NCBI GenBank assembly: GCA_050486225.1
Contig: JBJHCV010000012.1
Coordinates: forward strand, 1-60,448
Direction of reading: 5' to 3'
Origin: JBBDIX01 sp050486225
Lineage (GTDB): Bacteria > Actinomycetota > Nitriliruptoria > Nitriliruptorales > Nitriliruptoraceae
DNA length: 60,448 nucleotides
Translations under genes and position numbers: made by a program
Notes under the pieces: model-generated
Database searches by the model: none
Told to the model about the DNA's origin: nothing
What the model saw: only the letters and a program-made list of their open reading frames with translations
Shown here: positions 1 through 7,574 of the stretch, one piece after another
Numbering within the stretch: position 1 is the stretch's first letter
Layout of the letters: each line of letters begins with the position of its first letter

Positions 1-1041
1 GATCTAGGACCCGACACACCCGACGAACAGGAGAACCAGCCAGCCCTACCCGACGCCGCCTGACCCGATGTCAACGGCCGAGGATGGCACCACCCGATAC
101 ACCACCTTGACGGACGTGACCTCGTGTGGGTGGTTGCTTGCGGAGTGGACCCTCGAGGCGAAGGACGAAGCCCGCATCGACCCGCCGATCAACCACCGAG
201 CCGCACGCGGGGAACTGCAGCCTCGACGCTCGTGACCTCGAAGTGGAAGCCCCGTTGCGCTCGACCTCGCCGACCAGCAGGGTCGACCTGCGGATCCGAC
301 GCTGGCCACACACCAGCCCAGTGTCGAACGCGCACCGCGAGCATCGAGGAATGTCGCGCCCGGATGCCGGTGATGCCCATCCGCCTGTTGACAGCGACGG
401 GACCCTGGCACTCGCCACATCGGGGCGAGCAGATTCGTGTGCACCCCATCGAACCTCGCCCGACCCGGAGCGACTCGCGCCAAGCCAGCCCACGCGCCTG
501 CTGGCCACGCGGGGACGGCGCCCATTCGGCCCCCTGCGAATGGCCGCGACTGCTGGGCTTGGATGGCCCAGGGTCGAGCATCGGGAACGGTCGACCCCAT
601 CGCCACGCAGCGCTGCCGGTCGAAGGTCATTCGCGCCCGGATGATTCCCGACCACGCCACGCGCCCCACCGGCCTGTCGTGCCCTTGGCCCTGTGCCCTG
701 CGGAAGGTCTCCCGAGAACAAGCCCGAGAACGTGAGATCTGGCCTCCCAGACCCTGCCAGGGGCCGTTCTCGGCTGTCGCGCTGGGAGGGGACTCGAACC
801 CCGGCCACCTGATCCGTGGGCACCCGCCGGCCTGCAACGCGACTGATTCGAGAGAGTCGACACGGTCGACGGTTGCACCGATCTGCCCCGCTTCGTCGGC
901 ACGGTGCTCGCGACCAGCGGCGCCCTGGTTGCCTCGTTCGGCCCGAGACGGCTCGCGTGCAGCGACACCACACCTGACCGACAGGACGCTGCCCCGTGCT
1001 CGGTCCGAGTCCGGTCCTCACCCCCGCGCCCCGGGGCACTC
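1..1041. other. No convincing gene; accessory-region debris
   Basis: Several long open frames overlap here on both strands, as expected by chance in very GC-rich DNA. None shows a recognisable domain, ribosome binding site or neighbour relationship, and one starts inside a tRNA-like remnant. The only structured items are the degenerate tRNA-Arg 3' copy near 779-818 and a GC hairpin-like stretch before it (about 734-770). I read this as decayed mobile DNA left of the tRNA-Arg island. A real gene cannot be excluded, but I cannot support one. Confidence 0.5.
779..818 (-). repeat. Degenerate third copy of tRNA-Arg 3' half
   Basis: This segment aligns with the 3' half of the tRNA-Arg gene at 10265-10339: GCGCTGGGAGG, the T-loop complement CTCGAACC and CCTGATCCGTG are recognisable. 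It carries one insertion, one deletion and several substitutions. As at 1472-1516, a GC-rich inverted stretch and GGGCCGTTCTCG lie just to its left. It probably marks an older integration event at the same tRNA, now decayed. Confidence 0.6.
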
Positions 1042-1386
1042 TCAGGTGGGCACGTGCATGACCGCACGGTGGAAGCCGGCGAGCACGTGGTCCGTGAAGA
1101 GGTCGGCGACCAGCCCACCGCGTCCGGTCACGCCGGTCCTTGCGTAGATCGCCTTCAGGTGGTCACGAACGGTGTGGGTCGACAGGCACAGCTCGTCGGC
1201 GATGTCCCTGGTCGGCATGCCGCGGCACAGCGACAGCACGATCTCGGTCTCGCGTGCCGTCAGGCCGTAGGAGTCGAGCAGGACCTGGGCGAGGTCACCG
1301 GGTCGCGCAGCCTCGACGGTCACCGCGATCGACCCGTCGCCGTCGACCATCGGCACGACGTGCAGTCGCAGCCACCGTCCGCTCAT
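1042..1386 (-). pseudogene. LuxR-type regulator fragment, N-terminus missing
   Basis: The 114 residues end in a LuxR/GerE helix-turn-helix: LTARETEIVLSLCRGMPTRD, then IADELCLSTHTVRDHLK. This is preceded by a short stretch (GRWLRLH...VTVEAARP) typical of the region just before the HTH in larger actinobacterial LuxR proteins. Those proteins usually have a further 200 or more N-terminal residues. Here the frame runs back without a credible start into the hairpin at 1434-1462 and the tRNA-derived repeat at 1472. The gene therefore appears cut by the integration event. It could still express a lone DNA-binding domain from the ATG at 1386, but I see no good ribosome site. Target genes are unknown. 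Confidence 0.7.
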
Positions 1387-1433
1387 GCCGCCCTGTGGAC
1401 AACCGTCGTGGGCGATCTCACGAAGATGAGAGG

Positions 1434-1462
1434 ACGGCCCGCCAGAGCATGTAGCGGGCCGT
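1434..1462. terminator. Hairpin beside the left tRNA-Arg copy
   Basis: ACGGCCCGC pairs with GCGGGCCGT across an 11-base loop. It sits just downstream of the partial tRNA (tRNA reading is leftward), in the same relative place as the terminator of the intact tRNA-Arg. It is probably the terminator that came with the foreign or displaced tRNA 3' end. Confidence 0.6.
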
Positions 1463-1471
1463 TCTCGAGAA

Positions 1472-1516
1472 GCGCGCTGGGAGGGATTCGAACCCCCGGC
1501 CGCCTGATCCGTAGTC
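1472..1516 (-). repeat. Left attachment-site repeat (tRNA-Arg 3' half)
   Basis: These 45 bases are identical to 10264-10308, which covers the anticodon loop to the 3' end of tRNA-Arg(ACG). The match stops abruptly after GTAGTC, so this is not a tRNA gene. A perfect duplication of a tRNA 3' half about 8.8 kb from the intact gene is the classic footprint of a tyrosine-recombinase element. Confidence 0.85.
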
Positions 1517-1737
1517 GCATGTCCTCACTGCAACCGAGCGAATTGCGGCGAACTGAGGGAATAGAGCGCCGTTGAGGGTGTCCATGGTGGTCACGATTGG
1601 TTACGACTTGTCATGGGGTCCGGGTTTCCGTCGGCTCTGGATCGCAGCCGCCATGCAGAAGCGACGGCCGAGCCCAGAGGTCGAGTCCCGCAGTACAAGG
1701 CCGCCTCTCGTCGCCCGTGCCGCACCGCTCGCCTGGC
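1517..1737. other. Gene-free left end of the island
   Basis: I see no gene in these 221 bases between the attachment repeat and the end of the metal ATPase. They contain one copy of the 16-bp direct repeat (1590-1605). Confidence 0.6.
1590..1605. repeat. 16-bp direct repeat, candidate integrase arm site (left)
   Basis: GTCACGATTGGTTACG occurs here and at 10163-10178 in the same orientation. Both copies lie inside the element, 74 and 85 bp from the two attachment cores. On excision they would flank the rejoined core as P and P' arms do. The arm-site role is inferred. Confidence 0.6.
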
Positions 1738-3678
1738 TCAGCGGGATGATGCTGCTGGCGAGCGAGTCTGGTCCCCGCTGGCCGTTGCGGCGACGGCAGG
1801 GGCGGCTGGCGGGCGCGGCCCGGTGGGGGTCTGTCGGAGCAGTCGCATGGCGTTGGCGATGACGATCAGTACGGATGCTTCGTGGACGAGCATCCCGATC
1901 GCCATCGTGACCCCGCCGAGTAGCACGCCTGTGAGGAGGAACGCGACGGTGACCAGCGCGACGGTGATGTTCTGTCGCATGTTGTTGACGGTCCGGCGGG
2001 CCAGCGACACTGCTTCGGGCAGCTTGAGGAGGCCGTCGGCCATCAGCGCGATGTCGGCGGTCTCGACCGCGACTGCGGACCCAGCGGCACCCATGGCCAC
2101 GCCGATGTTTGCCGTGGCCAGGGCTGGGGCGTCGTTGACACCGTCGCCGACCATCGCGACCACATGCCCTTGACGTTGGAGTGCGGCGACGACGTCGAGC
2201 TTGTCCTCGGGCAGTAGACCGGAGTGGACCTCGTCGACACCGGTCGCCCGGCCGATCGCGTCAGCAACCAGCTGGACGTCGCCGGTGAGCATGACGACCT
2301 TGCTGACACCGACTGCGTGCAGGTCGTCGACCATCCGGGCGGCGTCGGGCCGGACCTTGTCTGCCACGGCGATCACGCCGAGCACGCGGTCGTCGAGGAC
2401 CACGATCGTCGGGGTGCGTCCTGCGGCCGCGAGCCCGGCTGCAGCCTGGCTGGCTCCGACGGTGTCGACGACGTCGAAGTCATCGAGGAGGGCGGCGTTT
2501 CCGACGAGGACCTGCCGGCCCCCGGCGGTGGCGACGATGCCCTTGCCTGCAACGGGCTCAGTGCGTTCGGGCAGGCCCGGGGTCGACAGACCATCCGCGG
2601 CGGCGGCAGTGAGGATGGGGCGGGCAAGCGGGTGCTCGGAGCCGGCTTCCGCCCGGGCTGCCCACGTCAGCACCTCGCTTCGGTCCGAGGTGGGGTCGAG
2701 CACGACCACGTCGGTCAGCTGCGGGCGACCTTCGGTGAGGGTGCCGGTCTTGTCGAGCGCGACAGCGGTGATCTTGGCCGAGGTCTCGAGGTACTCGCCG
2801 CCCTTGATCAGGATGCCGTTCTTGGCGGCACGACCTATACCGGCCACGATCGACACGGGGATGGAGATGACCAGTGCACCGGGGCAGCCGATGACCAGCA
2901 GTGTCAGGCCGAGCACCACATCGCCGGTGAACAGACCCGCGGCCAGTGCCAGGACCATGATGGTCGGGGTGTACCAGGCGGAGAACCGGTCCATGAACTG
3001 TTGGGTGCGGGCTTTGGCGTCCTGAGCCTGTTCGACGCGATGGATGATCCGCGCCAGGGTCGTGTCCGCTCCGACGCCGGTGGCGCGGACCTGCAGGAAC
3101 CCGCCCGTGGAGATGGTTCCGGCGAACACGTGGTCGCCGGCGATCTTCTCAACGGGGATGGACTCGCCGGTGATGGATGCCTCGTCGAGTGCACCGGTCC
3201 CGTCGATGACCTCACCGTCGACGGGCACCTTCGCGCCGTTCTTGACCAGCACCTGCTCGTCCGTCGCCACGTCACCGGCAGGCAGCTCGACCTGTTCGCC
3301 GCCCCGTAGGACCACGGCGATGTCGGGTGCGACCGCGACGAGTTCGGCCAGCGCTGAGCGGGTCTTGTTCAGCGTCGCCGCCTCCAGCGCATGGCCGATC
3401 GCGAACAGGAACGTGACCGCGGCGGCCTCCCAGTACTCACCGATGATGACCGCACCGATCGCGGCAACGCTGACGAGCAGGTCGATGCCGATGACCTTGG
3501 CCAGCAACGCACGGATAGCGTTGCGCACGATCGGTGTTCCAGCCACGACCGCCGCAGCCGTCATCAGAACGTCGCCCGGCCATACGTCAGATGCCAGCCG
3601 GTCGCCTACCAGCGAGCTGACGATGAGCAGGCCGGAAACCAGCGGGATCGTCCACCTGCCGTTGCGTAGGGTGTCCAT
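1738..3678 (-). CDS. Heavy-metal translocating P1B-type ATPase (CPG variant)
   Basis: This membrane pump would couple ATP hydrolysis to metal ion export. The 646 residues carry the phosphorylation motif DKTGT (D309), TGES in the actuator domain, the SEHPL nucleotide-site motif and GDGVNDAPAL. The membrane metal-site motif reads CPGAL (C265-P-G) rather than the usual CPC, so the transported metal cannot be assigned. There is no N-terminal HMA domain; a separate HMA protein is encoded just upstream (3862-4101). I chose the ATG at 3678 because GAAGGAA precedes it at good spacing; the frame is open further upstream. A Crp/Fnr-like palindrome lies about 82 bp upstream of the start (3752-3769), suggesting control by the regulator at 4242-5012. 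The product is clear at family level; the substrate is open. Confidence 0.92.
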   Translation of the reverse strand: MDTLRNGRWTIPLVSGLLIVSSLVGDRLASDVWPGDVLMTAAAVVAGTPIVRNAIRALLAKVIGIDLLVSVAAIGAVIIGEYWEAAAVTFLFAIGHALEAATLNKTRSALAELVAVAPDIAVVLRGGEQVELPAGDVATDEQVLVKNGAKVPVDGEVIDGTGALDEASITGESIPVEKIAGDHVFAGTISTGGFLQVRATGVGADTTLARIIHRVEQAQDAKARTQQFMDRFSAWYTPTIMVLALAAGLFTGDVVLGLTLLVIGCPGALVISIPVSIVAGIGRAAKNGILIKGGEYLETSAKITAVALDKTGTLTEGRPQLTDVVVLDPTSDRSEVLTWAARAEAGSEHPLARPILTAAAADGLSTPGLPERTEPVAGKGIVATAGGRQVLVGNAALLDDFDVVDTVGASQAAAGLAAAGRTPTIVVLDDRVLGVIAVADKVRPDAARMVDDLHAVGVSKVVMLTGDVQLVADAIGRATGVDEVHSGLLPEDKLDVVAALQRQGHVVAMVGDGVNDAPALATANIGVAMGAAGSAVAVETADIALMADGLLKLPEAVSLARRTVNNMRQNITVALVTVAFLLTGVLLGGVTMAIGMLVHEASVLIVIANAMRLLRQTPTGPRPPAAPAVAATASGDQTRSPAASSR

Positions 3679-3751
3679 GTCGTGTTCCTTCAGATCTCGT
3701 TGCCCCGTCGAGGGGCCTTGGACACCACTGTGGCGGTGAATGGGCAAACGA

Positions 3752-3769
3752 ACCTGACATGCGTCAGGT
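3752..3769 (-). promoter_or_regulatory. Crp/Fnr-type palindrome upstream of the metal ATPase
   Basis: ACCTGAC-ATGC-GTCAGGT is a perfect 7+4+7 inverted repeat with the five-base/four-base/five-base geometry of FNR-family boxes. A near-identical site with the same flank (CGAACCTGAC) occurs at 4180-4193. The neighbouring Crp-family protein has the E-x-x-S-R recognition helix that contacts TGA half-sites in FNR. Confidence 0.7.
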
Positions 3770-3861
3770 AACGCCAGGGGGATCGCCTGGGTCGGCGCCC
3801 TGGCAACGGCAACGTGGCATCGCCAGATCGGGCGATGCCACGTCGGGTTCGTGCGAGGAAC

Positions 3862-4101
3862 TCAGAAGGCGGCGGTGCAGGCGGCATAGCCGGCCTTGCC
3901 GATCGCAGCGATCAGGTCGTCGACCGAGGTGGCAGCGGGGTCGTGGTCGACCTCGATGCGGGCCGAGGCGAAGTGCACCGTCACGTCGTCAACGCCCGGA
4001 AGGCGACCGACCTGCTTCTCGATCTTGCCGACGCACGAGGGACAGGAGAACCCCTCGGCGCGCAGGACGGTGTGGGTGGTGGGGCTGGTGGTCGTGGTCA
4101 T
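3862..4101 (-). CDS. HMA-domain metallochaperone (CopZ-like)
   Basis: This 79-residue cytoplasmic protein is a single heavy-metal-associated domain with the metal-binding loop GFSCPSC followed by VGKIEKQVGRLPGVDDVTVHF, as in CopZ-type carriers. It would bind one metal ion and pass it to the neighbouring P1B ATPase, which lacks its own HMA domain. The start at 4101 follows GAGAGG with 8-base spacing; upstream codons in frame (from 4215) look non-coding and overlap the operator. A CTGAC-N4-GTCAG palindrome lies about 85 bp upstream (4180-4193), almost the same distance as for the ATPase, so both genes are probably co-regulated. Copper is the usual ligand for CxxC chaperones, but the odd CPG pump makes that uncertain. 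Confidence 0.88.
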   Translation of the reverse strand: MTTTTSPTTHTVLRAEGFSCPSCVGKIEKQVGRLPGVDDVTVHFASARIEVDHDPAATSVDDLIAAIGKAGYAACTAAF

Positions 4102-4179
4102 CTCAGGTGCCTCTCGGTCGGGCGATCCACCGCTCATCGGGTGGCAAGATCGACGGTACGCCCGGCCCCACACACGAAC

Positions 4180-4193
4180 CTGACCCACGTCAG
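4180..4193 (-). promoter_or_regulatory. Crp/Fnr-type palindrome upstream of the HMA chaperone
   Basis: CTGAC-CCAC-GTCAG is a 5+4+5 inverted repeat sharing the CGAACCTGAC left half with the site at 3752-3769. The distance to the downstream start codon is about 85 bp, close to the 82 bp of the other site. Confidence 0.65.
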
Positions 4194-4241
4194 ACAGCGA
4201 CACCCGAGTTTCCACAGTCCCGGCCGGTAGCCAGCCGACAC

Positions 4242-5012
4242 TCAGCTGTGCCCGTCAGGCTCCACGGCCCACGGGACCCCCGCGAGATCCGCGAGTACCT
4301 CCGGCCGACGCACGGCCACCCATCGCCGACCCGTCTCGACCACCCCGTCCCGGCTCCAGGCAGCCAGACTCCGGCTCACCGTTTCCGGGGCGCACCCGGC
4401 CAAGCTCGCGAGATCCTCGCGAGCCAACGGCACATCGATCAGGACCCGCTCACCGTCAGCGACCCCCAGACGAGCCGCCAACATCAACAGTGTGCTCGCG
4501 ATCCGCACCGGTGCGCTGGCCGACGCCATCCGCTCGATACGTTCCTGCGCCTCACGGAGGCGTTGCCCGACGGTGATCAGCGCCGCCCGACCCACCGAGG
4601 GCTGCTCCGCGAGCACCGCCTCGAACTGTGCACCCGTGAACGACAGTAGGCACCCTGACGTCAGCGCCCACGCGTCCTCGGCGTACGTGGCGCCGCCGAG
4701 TGCCGGCAACGTCCCCAGGAACTCCCCGGGACCCAGCACATCGAGGAGTATCTCGGTCCCGTCCGAGGTCGTCCGCGTCAGCTTTACCACCCCCGTCGCC
4801 ACCACGTACAGACGGTCAGCGCGACGCGAGGCCAGATAGACCGCATCGTCCGCCGCCATACCCAGCATGTTCGCCCGGGCATCGACCTGATGCAGCGCAT
4901 CGTGATTCAAGCCGGTGAAGAACGGCACCCGCCCCAGGGCGTTGACCCGAGCACCCAGGCCACACGCCCGCGGATCCGACTCCGGGATACTCAACGGCGT
5001 CCGTCGCGACAC
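4242..5012 (-). CDS. Crp/Fnr-family transcriptional regulator
   Basis: The 256 residues have a cyclic-nucleotide-binding-like beta barrel (about 28-135: LYVVATGVVKL, GPGEFLG), a dimerisation helix (about 140-165) and a winged HTH (195-240). The recognition helix reads ETVSR (E210, S213, R214), matching the E-x-x-S-R pattern by which FNR-type proteins read TGA half-sites. No cysteine cluster for a 4Fe-4S centre is evident, so it is not a canonical FNR. The GTG start at 5012 follows GAGG at 6 bases. Two matching palindromes precede the metal ATPase and HMA genes, so these are likely targets. The signal may be a small ligand, haem-bound NO or CO, or metal; the sequence does not decide. Confidence 0.88.
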   Translation of the reverse strand: MSRRTPLSIPESDPRACGLGARVNALGRVPFFTGLNHDALHQVDARANMLGMAADDAVYLASRRADRLYVVATGVVKLTRTTSDGTEILLDVLGPGEFLGTLPALGGATYAEDAWALTSGCLLSFTGAQFEAVLAEQPSVGRAALITVGQRLREAQERIERMASASAPVRIASTLLMLAARLGVADGERVLIDVPLAREDLASLAGCAPETVSRSLAAWSRDGVVETGRRWVAVRRPEVLADLAGVPWAVEPDGHS

Positions 5013-5196
5013 GTTCTACCTCGCTGTCGTCAGGTCAGCATATGGTCGGCCCGAGAAGCGCTACGACGGCTGGATGAGCGGGTCACCGCAAGCCGGCCTC
5101 ACAGGTCGCGGCAGGCGCGCTGCGCGAGCGAGAGCCGACGCTCGGGGAACCGAACCGGTCACCGCGGCGCGCCCAAACCTCCTGCGATCATGGACG

Positions 5197-5907
5197 TCAA
5201 CCGGGAGGTGCAGCGATCTCGAGGTGCGAGACGCAGGCGCCAGGTCGCGCCCACGGGATGAGGTCCCGCACCTCGACGCTGGCGTCGAGCTGTGCAACAG
5301 CTCCGCGCATGAGCCCGAGATGGATCGAGCAGACGACCTCCTGGTGCTCGCGGGCGACGTCGAGGAATGGGCAGCGGTGCAGGACGATCTCGGGACTCGC
5401 GTGATCCGTCTGATCAAGCTTGGGTGCGAAGCCGAACTCCTCCAGCATGCCCATGAGGTGCGTGACCGCTTCCTCGGCGTCGGGTTCGCTGAACGGGATG
5501 GGTTTCGCCGCCAGGAAGCTGCCCCAGGCGCGTCCAGCCTGCTCTGCTGCCGTCGAGGTGTCCTCCGAGATCGCATCGAGGTAACTCGCCATGATCTGTG
5601 CCAGGAACCGGTAGCCGCCCTCCGCCGGACCCGGCGATAGCCCGCTATCCGCGGCCGGGCGGTAGAGGAGCTTCGGGCGACCCGGCCGATCTCGGTCCTC
5701 GACGATGACCTCGACTAGGCCGGCCTCCTCGAGCAGGTTGAGGTGGGTCCGCACCGTGTTCACATGAAGCCCGAGCCGTTCGGCGAGCGTGGCGGCATCG
5801 AGCTCGGACTCGTCACGGAGCACTTCGAGCACGCGGGCCCGTACCGGGCTCGCCAGCGCCCGGTAGACCTGCTGTTCATTTGAGGCGGATCTCGTGGGCG
5901 TCGTCAT
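5197..5907 (-). CDS. ArsR/SufR-like winged-helix regulator with C-terminal cysteines
   Basis: The N-terminal 70 residues form an ArsR-type winged helix (YRALASPVRARVLEVL, ATLAERLGLHVNTVRTHLN). The C-terminal part contains HRCPF, then a second cysteine after 13 residues (EVVCSIHLGLM) and a third 31 residues later (PGACVSHLEI). This resembles SufR-like regulators that sense through an iron-sulfur cluster, though the cysteine spacing is not the textbook one. Related actinobacterial regulators often sit beside hemerythrin or DUF2249 genes, as here. A CGTAC-N4-GTACG palindrome lies 9-22 bp upstream of the ATG, suggesting autoregulation. The effector is not known; iron-sulfur status or nitric oxide is my inference. 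Confidence 0.82.
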   Translation of the reverse strand: MTTPTRSASNEQQVYRALASPVRARVLEVLRDESELDAATLAERLGLHVNTVRTHLNLLEEAGLVEVIVEDRDRPGRPKLLYRPAADSGLSPGPAEGGYRFLAQIMASYLDAISEDTSTAAEQAGRAWGSFLAAKPIPFSEPDAEEAVTHLMGMLEEFGFAPKLDQTDHASPEIVLHRCPFLDVAREHQEVVCSIHLGLMRGAVAQLDASVEVRDLIPWARPGACVSHLEIAAPPG

Positions 5908-5915
5908 GCCACTAC

Positions 5916-5929
5916 CGTACCGTTGTACG
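5916..5929. promoter_or_regulatory. Candidate autoregulatory operator of the ArsR/SufR-like gene
   Basis: CGTAC-CGTT-GTACG is a perfect 5+4+5 inverted repeat placed immediately upstream of the start codon at 5907, where repressor binding would block transcription or initiation. The function is inferred. Confidence 0.5.
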
Positions 5930-6026
5930 AACTTCTACATGTTCCCTGGTCTACGTGCAGCCGACCGTGCCGCGTCGGTTCTGCCGCGGCGACCCGACTG
6001 ACGTCATCGTCCGAAAGCGGCGCTCG

Positions 6027-6167
6027 ATGGGTGATCCGGCGTGCTGGCTCGAGCAGGTGTGCGAGGCGTGCGGCCGGATCGGCCTGTCTCTGGACGATGA
6101 TCGCCGTTGCCGTGCTTGCTCGTCGACCACGGACGAGCAGCCGCGGGCCACCGACCACAAGGGATGA
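6027..6167 (+). CDS. Small CxxC...CxxC zinc-ribbon-like protein
   Basis: This 46-residue product has two CxxC knuckles: VCEACGR and RCRACSS, 15 residues apart, a likely zinc site. It opens with MGDPACWLEQVC, a pattern seen in short actinobacterial zinc-ribbon proteins of unknown role. It is convergent with the NuoF-like gene, the stops being about 11 bp apart. The ATG at 6027 has only a weak purine-rich stretch before it (CGAAAGCGG). I base the call mainly on the paired cysteines. No specific function can be given. Confidence 0.6.
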   Translation: MGDPACWLEQVCEACGRIGLSLDDDRRCRACSSTTDEQPRATDHKG

Positions 6168-6178
6168 GCGTCGATCGG

Positions 6179-7537
6179 TCATGTCGTGCCTGCGGGTGCG
6201 AAGCTCCAGTCGGAGCGTTTGCGGGCGTAGTGAGGGTCGTAGGCGACCTCGCCGGTGGTGTCGTCGAGCGACTCGATCTTGGGGACCCGTTCGATCACGG
6301 GTAGGTCGCAGGTTCGGCCGAGGTGAGCGGTGAACTCGTCCCGGAAGGTGTCGAGCAGGCTGCCGACCAGCAGTTGCTCTCCCGCCGGTAGTGCGCAGCG
6401 GGTCTGGTCGGTGATCTGCGGCAGACGATCGACGATCGCTTGGAGGTCGTGTGCGGTGCCTCGGCCGGCTTCGATAGTGCGCAGCAGGTCGGTGATGGCC
6501 GTGCAGCCGAGTTTGCAGGCGGAGCACTGCGCGCAGGATTCGATAGCGAGGAAGTGCGAGAGTTGGACCGCGATGCGCACGATGCAGTGGCGGTGGTCGT
6601 AGACGATGAAGCCCCCGGATCCGAGCCCGGTGCCCGCGGTGCTCATCTCCTCGTAGGTCAACAGCGTGTCGAGCCGCTCAGGGTTGATCACCGGGGATGA
6701 CACCCCAGAGAAGACCGCCTTGATGTCTGCGGCGCCGGCGATGTCGACCAGCAGCTGGCGCAGCGGTGTCCCGAGGGGGAGTTCGTATACGCCGGGGGTG
6801 GTGACGTCCCCGACGACGGTGAACAGCATCGTGCCGGGCGAGTCGACGGTTCCGACGCTGCGGAAGGTGGAGGCCCCAGCCTCCAGGATGAATGGGACGT
6901 TGGCGAGGGTCTCGACGTTGTTGACCACGGTCGGGTGGGGCTGGCTGGTCGTGGCGAACAGCCCCTGCTGGAACGGTGGCAGCCAGCGTGGAAGGGGCAG
7001 GTTGCCCTCGATCACCTCCAACAGTGCCGTCTCCTCGCCGAACAGGTACTCGTCAGGGCCTTCGACGATGCGCACAACGTCTCGGTCTTCCCAGCCGGCC
7101 TGGACGATCGCGTCAAGCGCGGTTTGCAGCAGCGCGGCATGGCCGGTCTTGGCCTTCACGCCGATGTGCACCTGGTCGGCACCGATGGCGTGCCGGGCGA
7201 TCAGGACGCCTTCGAGGACCTGGAACGGGTTGGTCTCGACCAACAGCCGATCTTTGTAGGTACCCGGCTCCCCTTCGGCACCGTTGACGACAAGCCGAGG
7301 GGCACTGTCGGTCTCCGCGGCAGCACCCCGCACAGAGCCCCACTTGGTCCCGGTGGGGAATCCCGCCCCGCCACGACCGCGCAGGCCCGCATCGGAAACC
7401 TCCGCGATGACCTCGTCGGGCTCCATCTCCAATGCCGTAGCCAACGCCTGCCCGCCACCCGCGTCGAGGTAGGCCTCGAGTGTGGTGCGTGGCGTGGCGG
7501 GAAGGAGCCGGTCGATCGGACCCGTTCGGTCGGACAC
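6179..7537 (-). CDS. NuoF-like NADH-binding flavo-iron-sulfur protein
   Basis: The 452 residues match the 51-kDa (NuoF/HoxF) family. GRGGAGFPTGTKW (54-66) forms the NADH/FMN site, and GAEGEPGTYKDR (86-97) and the HPTVVNNVETLANVP stretch line the flavin pocket. C335, C338, C341 and C381 fit the C-x2-C-x2-C-x39-C ligands of a 4Fe-4S cluster. The motif reads ESCAQCSACKLGC rather than the usual ESCGxCxPCR. No NuoE or NuoG partner is nearby, so this is not complex I; it more likely feeds electrons from NAD(P)H to a neighbouring redox protein. The GTG start at 7537 follows a perfect AGGAGG. The gene is the last of the hemerythrin-cupin-unknown-NuoF run. Confidence 0.88.
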   Translation of the reverse strand: MSDRTGPIDRLLPATPRTTLEAYLDAGGGQALATALEMEPDEVIAEVSDAGLRGRGGAGFPTGTKWGSVRGAAAETDSAPRLVVNGAEGEPGTYKDRLLVETNPFQVLEGVLIARHAIGADQVHIGVKAKTGHAALLQTALDAIVQAGWEDRDVVRIVEGPDEYLFGEETALLEVIEGNLPLPRWLPPFQQGLFATTSQPHPTVVNNVETLANVPFILEAGASTFRSVGTVDSPGTMLFTVVGDVTTPGVYELPLGTPLRQLLVDIAGAADIKAVFSGVSSPVINPERLDTLLTYEEMSTAGTGLGSGGFIVYDHRHCIVRIAVQLSHFLAIESCAQCSACKLGCTAITDLLRTIEAGRGTAHDLQAIVDRLPQITDQTRCALPAGEQLLVGSLLDTFRDEFTAHLGRTCDLPVIERVPKIESLDDTTGEVAYDPHYARKRSDWSFAPAGTT

Positions 7538-7574
7538 GCGGCCTCCTGGTCGATCTGTGAGGATGTTGGTTGGG

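Noticed and set aside
46..1147. Overlapping long frames at the left end
   Set aside because: No domain, no ribosome site, and mutually overlapping on both strands; one begins in a tRNA remnant.
5013..5196. A third Crp-type palindrome upstream of the regulator itself
   Set aside because: GCTGTCGTCAGGTCAGC near 5024-5040 is imperfect and lacks the CTGAC-N4-GTCAG geometry.
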